64,000 nucleotides of DNA, from positions 62,001 through 126,000 of the forward strand of contig NZ_SRXO01000009.1 in the NCBI RefSeq assembly GCF_008360935.1. Direction: 5' to 3'. Position numbers and translations under genes: made by a program. Positions within the stretch are counted from its first letter, which is position 1. Each line of letters opens with the position of its first letter. The notes under the pieces are model-generated. The model saw only the letters and a list, made by a program, of their open reading frames with translations, was not told the origin of the DNA and did no database searches. The DNA is from Siccirubricoccus phaeus. GTDB lineage: Bacteria > Pseudomonadota > Alphaproteobacteria > Acetobacterales > Acetobacteraceae. Below, in pieces: positions 35,096 to 42,916 of the stretch.

Positions 35096-36186
35096 GCGGG
35101 CTGGCGGCGCCCGGCCCGCGCCCCGCGCCGCCCCGGCGGCGCCGCTTCGTTCCCTGGGCGCCGGCGCTCTCCGCCAGCCTGCATGCCGGGGCGCTGGCGG
35201 CGGTGCTGCTCTGGCTGGACCGGGCGGCGCCGCCAGCGCCGGCGGAGACGCAGGCGCTCGCCATGGTGTTCGAGCCGGCGGCGGAGGAGTCCCTGGCGGC
35301 GCCGGAGGAGGCGATGGCGCCGGAGACCCCGCCGCCCCCCGCGGAGGTCGCCGCCCCGCCCGCCCCGCCGGAGGCCGCGCCGCCGCCGCCACCGCCCCGC
35401 CAGGCCGCGCTGCCGCCGCCCCAGCTTCCGCCGCCGCCCAGCCCGGCCGTGCCGCCGCCCCGGATGGCGGAGCTGCCGCCGCCGCTCGCCTCGCCCCCGC
35501 CCTCGCCGGAGGTGCCGCCACCCCGCCTCGCCGCCCGGCCGCCGCCCGCGCCGCTGCCGCCCGCCACCGCGCCGGACCAGGCGAGCCTGCCGCCACCCCC
35601 GCCCGAAGCGCGCGCCGAGACGCCGCCACCGGAGGCCGCACCGCCGCCGCCGCCGGCCGAGGCCTCGCCGCCTGACGCCGCGCCCGAGCCGCCGCCCCTG
35701 ATGGCCGAAGCGCCGCCCGCCGAACCACCGCCCCCGCAACAGGCGGAGGCGGCCGAGGATCCGCTGCCCCCGCCGCCACCCCCGCCGCCGCGCCCTGCGC
35801 CGCCGCGCCAGCAAGTGGCCAGGGCGACCCCGCCCCCCGCCACCCGGCCCCCCGCCCCGCCGCTCGGCACGCTGCAGACCCTGCCCGGCAGCCCCCTGAT
35901 CCTCGGCGCCACCACCGGCGCCACGCCGCTCTCCCGCCCGCCGGAGCCGCGCTATCCGGAAGGCGCGCGCAGCCGCAACGAGACCGGCACCACCCGGGTG
36001 CGGGTGCATGTCGATGCGCAGGGCGGGGTGACGGAGGTGGAGCTGCTCACCAGCTCCGGCTCGGCGGAGCTGGACCGCGCGGCGCGGGAGTATTTCCGGC
36101 AATGGCGCTGGGCCCCGGCCCGGCGCAATGGCGTGCCGGTGGCCAGCAACGTCACCACCGCCGTCACCTTCCGCCTCAGCCGATAG
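35092..36186 (+). CDS. TonB-like energy transducer with long proline-rich linker
   Basis: A 364-aa TonB-family protein. It has a basic N-terminus, one membrane helix (about residues 20-44, PWAPALSASLHAGALAAVLLWL), a very proline-rich periplasmic stretch of about 200 residues, and a C-terminal TonB domain with PEPRYPEGARSRNETGTTRV and FRQWRWAPARRNGVPV. It would link proton-motive force to outer-membrane receptors such as the BtuB-type and siderophore receptors in this window. GTG 35092 overlaps the CDF stop. No exbB or exbD is nearby. Confidence 0.88.
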   Translation: MSGLAAPGPRPAPPRRRRFVPWAPALSASLHAGALAAVLLWLDRAAPPAPAETQALAMVFEPAAEESLAAPEEAMAPETPPPPAEVAAPPAPPEAAPPPPPPRQAALPPPQLPPPPSPAVPPPRMAELPPPLASPPPSPEVPPPRLAARPPPAPLPPATAPDQASLPPPPPEARAETPPPEAAPPPPPAEASPPDAAPEPPPLMAEAPPAEPPPPQQAEAAEDPLPPPPPPPPRPAPPRQQVARATPPPATRPPAPPLGTLQTLPGSPLILGATTGATPLSRPPEPRYPEGARSRNETGTTRVRVHVDAQGGVTEVELLTSSGSAELDRAAREYFRQWRWAPARRNGVPVASNVTTAVTFRLSR

Positions 36187-36196
36187 GATCGCACGC

Positions 36197-36748
36197 ATGG
36201 TGAAGCTGGATGTCATCACGACCCGTGGCGGGGATGACGGGGAGACCTCGCTCGGCGACGGCACCAGGGTACGAAAGGATGCGCTGCGCATCGCCGCCAT
36301 CGGCGCGGTGGATGAGGCGAATGCGGCGCTCGGCCTGCTGCGGGTGCAGATGGCGGGGCTGCCGGAGGATGCCATGCTGGCCCGGCTGCAGAACGACCTG
36401 TTCGATCTCGGCGCCGATCTCTGCCGGCCGGGGGAGGGGGGGCTGCGCATCACCACCGCCCATTGCGCCCGGCTGGAGCAGGAGCTGGCGGCGATGAACG
36501 CCGAGCTGCCGCCGCTCCGCAGCTTCGTCCTGCCCGGTGGCACTCCGGCGGCCGCGGCGGCGCACCTGGCCCGTACCCTGGCGCGACGGGCGGAGCGCGA
36601 GGTGGTGGCGCTGGCGGCGGCGGAGTCCGTGACGCCGGAAGCGGTGCGCTATCTGAACCGGCTTTCGGATCATTTGTTCGTCATGTCGCGGTGGTTGAAC
36701 GGCAAGGGGGCGGGTGACGTGGTCTGGGTGCCAGGCGCCGGCGGCTGA
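36197..36748 (+). CDS. Cob(I)alamin adenosyltransferase, PduO/MMAB type
   Basis: A 183-aa trimeric ATP:cob(I)alamin adenosyltransferase. Diagnostic segments are TRGGDDGETSLGDGTRVRKD, GAVDEANAALGLLR and, at the end, YLNRLSDHLFVMSRWLN. It makes adenosylcobalamin from imported or salvaged cobalamin. The start lies ten bases after the TonB-like stop, so CDF, TonB-like and this gene form an operon. The setting next to metH and a BtuB-type receptor fits cobalamin handling. Confidence 0.93.
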   Translation: MVKLDVITTRGGDDGETSLGDGTRVRKDALRIAAIGAVDEANAALGLLRVQMAGLPEDAMLARLQNDLFDLGADLCRPGEGGLRITTAHCARLEQELAAMNAELPPLRSFVLPGGTPAAAAAHLARTLARRAEREVVALAAAESVTPEAVRYLNRLSDHLFVMSRWLNGKGAGDVVWVPGAGG

Positions 36749-36856
36749 CTCCCTGCCGCCGGATGGCGGCGCCGTAACCGATCCGCGTAAAAAATGTTGC
36801 GCCCAGGTGGCAGTTCGCGAGAAATCCCTCCGCCATCGAGGGGGGAGGGGCGAGAC

Positions 36857-37330
36857 ATGCCCGCAAACACCACGCAGACGGAATGGGTTCGACGCGTGCT
36901 GGGCATAGGCCCGGCCGGCGGGGCGTCGGCGCAGCCCAACGCCCCGACGGGGCCCGCCAGCCCCGCCCTGCCGGTGTGGCGGGAGGCGAAGGAGGCGGTG
37001 GATGCCCAGATCGACGCCCTGGCGAAGGCGCTGCGCGGCTACGGCCATCCCGATCTCGACCGCATCGCCGATCTCGGCCTCTACGGCATCGGCGCGCGGG
37101 AAGGCGTCGGCATCATGCGGGCGCTGCTGCAATTCGACGCCGCCTCGGCGGAGGGCAGGGCCCAGGCCGCCAAGGCGGTGCGCAGCGCCACCGCCGCCTG
37201 GCGGGCGCTGCTCGCCGGCAACAAGGTCGTCGCGCTGATCGACCGCAACCCGGAAGTGCCGGTGACCATGCAGGCGACGCTCGGCCGCGCCCTCGACGAC
37301 ATCGACAGCATCCTCGACCGCGCCGCCTGA
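36857..37330 (+). CDS. 157-aa helical protein paired with the kinase-like gene
   Basis: I do not recognise a named family. After a flexible Pro/Ala/Gly-rich leader (residues 10-45), residues about 48-155 are predicted helical: VWREAKEAVDAQIDALAKALRG, DPDLDRIADLGLYGI-like spacing (here HPDLDRIADLGLYGIG), then VGIMRALLQFDAAS and a final LGRALDDIDSILDRAA. Helical units of this style often accompany large secreted or toxin-like bacterial proteins, in my recollection. The large kinase-like gene starts 22 bases downstream on the same strand, so the two are probably one operon. It could be a chaperone, adaptor or regulator of the larger protein. Confidence 0.7.
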   Translation: MPANTTQTEWVRRVLGIGPAGGASAQPNAPTGPASPALPVWREAKEAVDAQIDALAKALRGYGHPDLDRIADLGLYGIGAREGVGIMRALLQFDAASAEGRAQAAKAVRSATAAWRALLAGNKVVALIDRNPEVPVTMQATLGRALDDIDSILDRAA

Positions 37331-37352
37331 GCCGCGCCGGAGCCCGCCGATC

Positions 37353-40322
37353 ATGAGCCAGACCGTCAACGCCCCGCCCCGTCCGCAGCGGCCCACGCCC
37401 AACCTGAACCGCCGCCAGATGCTGCAGCAGAACCATCGCCAGCGCCTGCTGCCGGCGCAGCTCGACGCCTGGCGGGTGGAGATGTTCCGCGAGCTCGGCT
37501 GGTCCTCCAAGCAGGAGGCGCAGACCGGGATGTTCGAGGAGATGCAGGGCTATTGCGAGGGCGTCGAGGCGACCGTCCTGCCCAACGACCCGGCGAACAA
37601 CCCCTATGTGTCGGCCAACCTCGACGAGAAGAAGCTGAAGGCGGGCAAGGAGTTCAAGGCCTATATCGCCGCGCTGAAGGCGTTCGAGGATGCCGGGATC
37701 CCGCGCGACATGGCGCTGGTGCAGGCGCTGCGGGAGGCGGCGCAGGGCTATCTCGACCACTTCGCCAAGCATTCCAGGCTGCAGCAGCGTGACAAGATCA
37801 ACCGCCACAAGCGCGACGTCTGCCTGAACACCCTGGCGGAGCTGAAGAAATACGAGGTGCGGGAGCAGCTCGACGCGCTCGGCCCGCCGCCCTGGCAGAG
37901 CGCCAAGGCGATGGAGGCGGCCTCGCTGAAGGCGACGCTCGACCTGGAAAGCCTGCCGCGCGACAAGAAGGCGCAGAATCTCAGCGGCACCCACGCCTTT
38001 CCTGCCTTCTGGATCACCCAGGACGTCGAGGGTCAGGACGAGCCGGTCAAGACCTTCCTGTTCAAGCCGGCGACGACGGAGAAGGCCTCCGGCATCCCCT
38101 CCGGCGGCACGGCGCCGCGCGAGGCGGCGGCCAACCGCGCCGCGGATCTGTTCGGCGCGATGACCGGCCTTTCCTTCGACATGCCGGAGACGAACATCAT
38201 CGCGATGAGCAAGGCCCGGCTGCCGGAAGGCGGGCTGGAGGGCGTCATCGGCGGCGATGACGAATCCCGGCCCGATGTCGTCGGCTCGCTGCAGAAGGTG
38301 GCGGAGAACCAGGGCGGGCTGCGCGGCCAGAGCCTTTCGGCGCGGGAGGAGATTCCGCCCGAGGAGGTGCAGAAGGTCATCCTGCTCGACATGGCGGTGC
38401 TGAACCTCGACCGCCATGCCGACAACATGCTGGCGCAGCGGCAGCAGGACGGCAGCACCAGGCTGATCCCGATCGACCACGGGCTGAGCCTGCCGGGCTT
38501 TGCCGCGGCGAAGGACGGCACCATCGCCGACAAGCTGGGCAATCCCAACTTCACCGCCACCCTGTCCCTGCCCGGCGCCCATCAACCCTTCTCGCAGGAG
38601 ATGCTGGCCGCGATCGCCAAGCTGCAGCCGGATACCTTCGCCAAGGCGATGAAGGCGGAGATCGGCGCCATCGGCGACGCCCACCCTTCCACCAGGGGGC
38701 AGATCAGCGACGAGGCGGTGGAGATGAGCCGCCGCTCGCTGATGTTCCTGAAGCTCGGCGCGCCCCAGCTCACCGCCGCGGCGCTGCAGACCGCCTTCGG
38801 CCAGAACGCCGCGCTGCTGCTGGATCCCGCGATCGACGACCGGGAATTCGCCAGGCGGGCGCTGCAGGTCATCAACCAGGCCGCGGCGCAGCAGGACGGG
38901 CTGCGGGAGCTGATGCAGATGTCGCCCGAGGAGCGGGCGAAGGTCGGCGACGCGCTGAAGGCGAATGGCTGGGATTTCTACAAGGACGAATTCGTCCTGA
39001 AGCAGCCGAAGACGGCGCTGGCCTATTACCACGGCAATGTCCTCAACCCGGCGAAGCTCGCCGCCTGCGAGCAGGCGCTGGGCAAGGCCGAGGTGACGGC
39101 GTGGCTGAAGGCGATCTCCCTGCAGTCGCTCTTCGCCGACCGCAACGCCATCGCCGCCGGCAGCAAGGCGCGAATGGACCAGGCCGGCCAGTCGGATTAC
39201 CAGCTCGTGCTGGCGGATTTCCCCAATTTCAAGCCGGTCCCGGGCAAGGAGGGCGACGGGCTCGCCGCCTGGCGGGCGCTGCAGCCGCTGGGCGGGCTGA
39301 ATGCGATGGAGGCGGCGATCCAGACGCTGCAGCTTTCCGATCGCGATGCCGGCTATACCCGCGACGCGCCGACCCTGGCGCTGGAGCGGGTGAGGCTGGC
39401 GGCGGGCTTCACCGGCCTCGGCGACCAGGAGAAGCAGGAGCTGGCCCTGGCCAAGCAGGCCTTCCCGCAGCCCCCGCTGCGCGACGGGGATGTGCTGGGC
39501 GCGGCGGAGGAGCTGCCGAGATGGCGCCGCTTCCTCCAGCTCGGTGGCGAGCAGGCCTACCAGACGGCGATGGACGGGCTGAAGCGCCCGCGCGCCACCG
39601 GCCTCACCGACGCGATCGACACCATCGAATCCTTCGCCCGGCTGCCGCAGCCGAGCCAGCAGGATCTGGCGGACATCGACGCCATGCGCCAGGCCTTCCC
39701 GAATGAGAAGACCTTCGACCAGGCGCCGCTGACCGCCCTGGCCTCGCTCGCCGCCTGGCGGGAGCTGGAGCAGCTTGGCGGCCTGCAGAAGCTGGACCAG
39801 GTGCTGGCGGCCGTCATCGGCGGCGCGCCGCGGCCGGACTCGGTGCGGAAGGCGCTGGAGATCGTGCAGGGCGCCAAGGCGCATGAGGATGCGACGGCGG
39901 GGCTGGGCCAGATGGATCTGCACCTGCCGGCGCTGCAGGCGGAGCTGGCCTATGTGAAGTCGCTGCTGCCTCGGCTGGCGAATGGCAGCCAGATGCCGGG
40001 GAAGGTGACGCTATTCGAGCAGGCGATCCCGCAGGACCGCGCCGCGGCCAGGAAGGCGCTGCACGCGCTGAAGCTCGAGGTGATGGACGAGCTGCTGCTG
40101 GCCTTCAAGGCGCTGATCAAGGCGATCGAGGACCGGCTCGACCGCTACAAGATCATCGCCATGGGCACGGATGACCCGGAGGTCGGCTATATCGAGGAGG
40201 ATTTCGCCGAGCCGCGCGCCAATATCCTGGCCGGCGTCTTCACCAATGCCGAGGCGCTGCTGCGGCAGTTCGAGGACCGGCTGGACAATTGGGCCGCCCA
40301 GCAGGACCCCAATCCGGGGTAA
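37353..40322 (+). CDS. 989-aa protein with PI3/PI4-kinase-like catalytic core
   Basis: No family member is known to me by name. Residues about 225-385 carry the landmarks of the PI3/PI4-kinase-like fold. K238 sits in TFLFKPATT, followed by REAAANRAADL and FDMPET, as in type II PI4-kinases. The catalytic loop NLDRHADNML has D353, H355 and N358, and IPIDHGLSLP holds the metal-binding D375. The N-terminal 220 residues and a long helical C-terminus flank it. The C-terminus has three repeats of about 80 residues with WR-(A/R/E)-(L/F)-xx-LGG cores at W640, W724 and W802. It may phosphorylate a lipid or protein. No signal peptide is visible. Confidence 0.78.
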   Translation: MSQTVNAPPRPQRPTPNLNRRQMLQQNHRQRLLPAQLDAWRVEMFRELGWSSKQEAQTGMFEEMQGYCEGVEATVLPNDPANNPYVSANLDEKKLKAGKEFKAYIAALKAFEDAGIPRDMALVQALREAAQGYLDHFAKHSRLQQRDKINRHKRDVCLNTLAELKKYEVREQLDALGPPPWQSAKAMEAASLKATLDLESLPRDKKAQNLSGTHAFPAFWITQDVEGQDEPVKTFLFKPATTEKASGIPSGGTAPREAAANRAADLFGAMTGLSFDMPETNIIAMSKARLPEGGLEGVIGGDDESRPDVVGSLQKVAENQGGLRGQSLSAREEIPPEEVQKVILLDMAVLNLDRHADNMLAQRQQDGSTRLIPIDHGLSLPGFAAAKDGTIADKLGNPNFTATLSLPGAHQPFSQEMLAAIAKLQPDTFAKAMKAEIGAIGDAHPSTRGQISDEAVEMSRRSLMFLKLGAPQLTAAALQTAFGQNAALLLDPAIDDREFARRALQVINQAAAQQDGLRELMQMSPEERAKVGDALKANGWDFYKDEFVLKQPKTALAYYHGNVLNPAKLAACEQALGKAEVTAWLKAISLQSLFADRNAIAAGSKARMDQAGQSDYQLVLADFPNFKPVPGKEGDGLAAWRALQPLGGLNAMEAAIQTLQLSDRDAGYTRDAPTLALERVRLAAGFTGLGDQEKQELALAKQAFPQPPLRDGDVLGAAEELPRWRRFLQLGGEQAYQTAMDGLKRPRATGLTDAIDTIESFARLPQPSQQDLADIDAMRQAFPNEKTFDQAPLTALASLAAWRELEQLGGLQKLDQVLAAVIGGAPRPDSVRKALEIVQGAKAHEDATAGLGQMDLHLPALQAELAYVKSLLPRLANGSQMPGKVTLFEQAIPQDRAAARKALHALKLEVMDELLLAFKALIKAIEDRLDRYKIIAMGTDDPEVGYIEEDFAEPRANILAGVFTNAEALLRQFEDRLDNWAAQQDPNPG

Positions 40323-40332
40323 GGCGACGGGC

Positions 40333-40354
40333 GGGGCGGCGGCGCCGCCGCCCC
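40333..40354. terminator. Bidirectional hairpin between kinase-like gene and btuB
   Basis: A perfect 22-bp palindrome, GGGGCGGCGGC joined to GCCGCCGCCCC, lies in the 43-bp gap between the convergent stops. It can serve transcripts from both sides. Confidence 0.6.
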
Positions 40355-40365
40355 GGCCTGTTCCG

Positions 40366-42360
40366 CTACAGCGCGAAGCGGGTGCCGACCAGCAGGCTGC
40401 GCCCGGGCGTGACGAAGCCGTTCACCGGCTCCCACCGGCTGTTCGTCAGGTTGCGGCCTTCGAGGAAGAGCGCGATTTCCGGCCGCCACTGCCAGGTGGC
40501 GGTCAGGTGGAAGACCGCGCCGGCCTTGTTGCTGCGCGGCGAGGTGAAGGCCATGCCGGTATTGTCGTAGCTGGCGAAGGGGCCTTCCGGGCTGCGGCCG
40601 GTGAACAGGATGGTGGGCGCCAGCACCACATCCGGCAGCGGCCGCACCATGCCGGTCAGCGTCACCGCATGTTCCGGGCGGCGCGGCAGGCGACGGTCGG
40701 TGGCGGCGTCGAAGGCCTCGGTGATGGTCCAGGCGGCGCTGGCTTCCAGCCAGGCGGCGGGGCGCAAGGTCAGGGAGAGTTCCGCGCCATGGATGCGGGC
40801 GCGGTCGATGTTGACATAGGTGCTGCTGCTGCCGTCGAAGACATTGACGATCTGGTCCCGCACCCGGCTCTGGAAGAAGGTCCAGCTTGCCGTGGCGAAG
40901 CGGGGCTGGCCGAACAGGGTGAGGTCGGTGTCGCTGCCGATTTCCCAGCCCAGGCTGCGTTCCGGCTTCAGGTTCGGGTTGCCGGTGGAGGTGACGAAGC
41001 CGTCGAAGCGGCCGATGCCGAAGCGTTCAAACAGCGAGGCGGCGCGGAAGCCGCTGCCGCCGGCGATGCGCAGCCGGGTGGCGAGTTCCGGCAGCGCATA
41101 GGCGGCGCCAAGGCGCCAGGTGGTCTCGCTGGTGGCGCCCGTCACCGCGTCGTGGCGGAAGCCGGCGGTGAGGTCGAGCCGCTCGCCGAGGCGGTATTGC
41201 AGCGTGGCATAGCCGGCGGTGGTGTGCTGGCTGCCGCGCAGCGTGCTGGTGAAATCCCCGAAGCCGCTGGGGAAATCCTGGCGGGAGCGGGCTTCCTCCA
41301 GCGTGTGCAGCACGCCGAAGCCGAGGGCGCCGTCGCGGAAGGCGCCGGCATCCGGCAGGCGCAGGGTGTTGGTCCATTCGAGGCCGGTGCGGGTGCTGCG
41401 GTAGCGGCTGTCCTCCCGCGTCGCATCCAGGCTGTCCGGGAAGTTGGAATAGCGGCGATGCTGCTCGCTGCTGAAGATGCGCAGCCCGGTGGTCCAGGGG
41501 CCCTGAAAGGGGCGCGTCTCGGCGTGGACCTGGCCGTACCAGCGGCGGTCGAGGCCGCTGTAATTCGGGTCATCATTGGGGATGTTGTCGAGGCCGAAGC
41601 GGGTCTCCCGCCAGCGCAGCAGCCCTTCGATGCGGGTGCCGGCTTCCGGGGTCCAGCCCAGCCGTGCCGTGGTGTAACCGCCGCGGAAGCCGTCGCGTTC
41701 GCCCATGGAGGAGTTGAAGCGCGGCGCCACGGCGTTGCTGCCGCGGGTGGAGAGGGTCTGGCCGGAGAGCAGGTAGTCGAAGGCGCCGACCGTGCCGCCG
41801 GCCCCCAGCCCCGCGCGCAGCGTGTTGTTGCTGCCCGCCGCCAGCTCGCCATAGGGGGCGAAGGCGCGGTCCGGCGGGGCGCGGCGGGTGATGAGGTTGA
41901 TGACGCCCTGGCCGGCCGCACTGCCATACATCACGGACATCGGACCGCGGATCACCTCGATCCGCTCGACATCCATCAGCAATTCCTGGCCGAAATCGAA
42001 GGCGCCGGAGGGGGCGGCGGCGTCGTTGATCGGCACGCCATCCTGCAGCACCAGCAGCCCGGCGGAGCCGGCGCCGCGCAGGAAGCCGGAGGTGAGCTGG
42101 CCGAGCCCGCCGGACGGCGCCAGGTGCAGGCCGGGCACGGTCGCCAGCGCCTCGGCCAGGCTCTGCGCGCCGCGTTGCTCGATCTCCTGCCGGGTGATGA
42201 TGGTGAGGGCGGCTGGGATGCGCTCCTGCGGCGTCGGCGGGCGGGTGGTGGTGACGATGGTCTCGGGCAGGGTCTGCTGCGCCTGGGCCGGCGGGGCCAG
42301 GGCCAAGGGAAGGGGCAGCAGGCCGGCGGCCAGCAGGCCGGCCAATGGTAGGCGTCGCAT
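40366..42360 (-). CDS. btuB: BtuB-type TonB-dependent outer-membrane cobalamin receptor
   Basis: A 664-aa receptor. It has a signal peptide ending PPAQAQ, a TonB-box-like ETIVTTT, a plug domain (RIPAALTIITRQEIEQRGAQSLAEAL and RIEVIRGPMSVMYGSAAGQGVINLIT), and a beta-barrel ending in phenylalanine-alanine-leucine (VGTRFAL). A cobalamin riboswitch in its 5' leader identifies the substrate as a corrinoid. ATG 42360 has GGAGG eight bases upstream. Energy probably comes from the TonB-like protein at 35092. Confidence 0.93.
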   Translation of the reverse strand: MRRLPLAGLLAAGLLPLPLALAPPAQAQQTLPETIVTTTRPPTPQERIPAALTIITRQEIEQRGAQSLAEALATVPGLHLAPSGGLGQLTSGFLRGAGSAGLLVLQDGVPINDAAAPSGAFDFGQELLMDVERIEVIRGPMSVMYGSAAGQGVINLITRRAPPDRAFAPYGELAAGSNNTLRAGLGAGGTVGAFDYLLSGQTLSTRGSNAVAPRFNSSMGERDGFRGGYTTARLGWTPEAGTRIEGLLRWRETRFGLDNIPNDDPNYSGLDRRWYGQVHAETRPFQGPWTTGLRIFSSEQHRRYSNFPDSLDATREDSRYRSTRTGLEWTNTLRLPDAGAFRDGALGFGVLHTLEEARSRQDFPSGFGDFTSTLRGSQHTTAGYATLQYRLGERLDLTAGFRHDAVTGATSETTWRLGAAYALPELATRLRIAGGSGFRAASLFERFGIGRFDGFVTSTGNPNLKPERSLGWEIGSDTDLTLFGQPRFATASWTFFQSRVRDQIVNVFDGSSSTYVNIDRARIHGAELSLTLRPAAWLEASAAWTITEAFDAATDRRLPRRPEHAVTLTGMVRPLPDVVLAPTILFTGRSPEGPFASYDNTGMAFTSPRSNKAGAVFHLTATWQWRPEIALFLEGRNLTNSRWEPVNGFVTPGRSLLVGTRFAL

Positions 42361-42393
42361 CGGGTCCTCCGTCGCGGCGTGGACGAACGAGTC

Positions 42394-42412
42394 CCGGCCC
42401 GGAAGGGGCCGG
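42394..42412 (-). promoter_or_regulatory. Hairpin in the btuB leader, likely expression platform
   Basis: CCGGCCC, GGAAG, GGGCCGG forms a seven-base stem about 35 bp before the btuB start and downstream of the riboswitch. It could take part in termination or in hiding the ribosome site. Confidence 0.4.
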
Positions 42413-42510
42413 AACGGTGTACGTCGTTCCCGCAGACGGAGGCGGCCGCGGGCCGCCCGTGATCCGGTGCGCCGGTGCACCCCGCCCGGCACGCGCGAGA
42501 CAACTCTGCG

Positions 42511-42692
42511 CCGGCCGGTCTCCTGGCTCGCGGTGCGGACCCGATGGGGCCCGGGCCCTGCCGCCTTCTCGCCCGCTGGGGCAATGGCGTCTGGCAGGGC
42601 GACACCGCCTACAGTTGCGGGGGCAGCGACGGACTGGCGGGGGTGGCCCCCGCGCCGCGTCTTCCCGTTTCAGCCCTTGCGGGCCACCGGCG
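42511..42692 (-). promoter_or_regulatory. Cobalamin (AdoCbl-type) riboswitch upstream of btuB
   Basis: On the minus strand the order of conserved parts is right: GGCTGAAACGGGAA near the 5' end (about 42661-42678), the B12-box GCTGCCCCCGCAACTGTA at 42610-42627, and AGCCAGGAGACCGGCC at the 3' end (about 42511-42526). This RNA binds cobalamin and lowers btuB expression when the vitamin is plentiful. About 150 bp separate it from the start codon. Confidence 0.93.
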
Positions 42693-42722
42693 CATGAGGG
42701 GGGTTTAGACGGGTTCGGCAAT

Positions 42723-42912
42723 GGACGTCGAGGGGGACGTCGCGCGGCGAGGCGCGCCTTACGGCGCGCCCGCCTTCGGGCTTCCGCTGCAAAGGCCGGA
42801 GGGCCTTTCGGCAACCATCAGTTTTCCGCTTCGACCGGCGGGTCCGGACTCAAGGGTTCAAAGGCCCTTCGGCCCTCTGCGGGTGGAGTTTGACGGAGGG
42901 CAGCCCCCTTCC
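42723..42912. repeat. Degenerate family A intergenic repeat, copy 3
   Basis: Contains the core GCAAAGGCC/GGCCTTTCG hairpin, CAACCATCAGTTTT, the GGTCCGGACTCAAGGGTTCA segment and GGAGGGCAGCCCCCTTCCTC. It aligns with the copies at 19552 and 52920 but with damaged stems and extra GCGCGCC hairpins near the left end. It precedes the riboswitch promoter region. Confidence 0.75.
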
Positions 42913-42916
42913 TCAA

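Noticed and set aside
37113-39923. A 936-aa minus-strand open frame
   Set aside because: Antisense shadow of the kinase-like gene. The plus-strand product has coherent motifs and repeats; the minus-strand one has none.
42470-42720. Plus-strand open frames over the btuB leader
   Set aside because: They overlap the riboswitch on the other strand and encode low-complexity sequence without a ribosome site.
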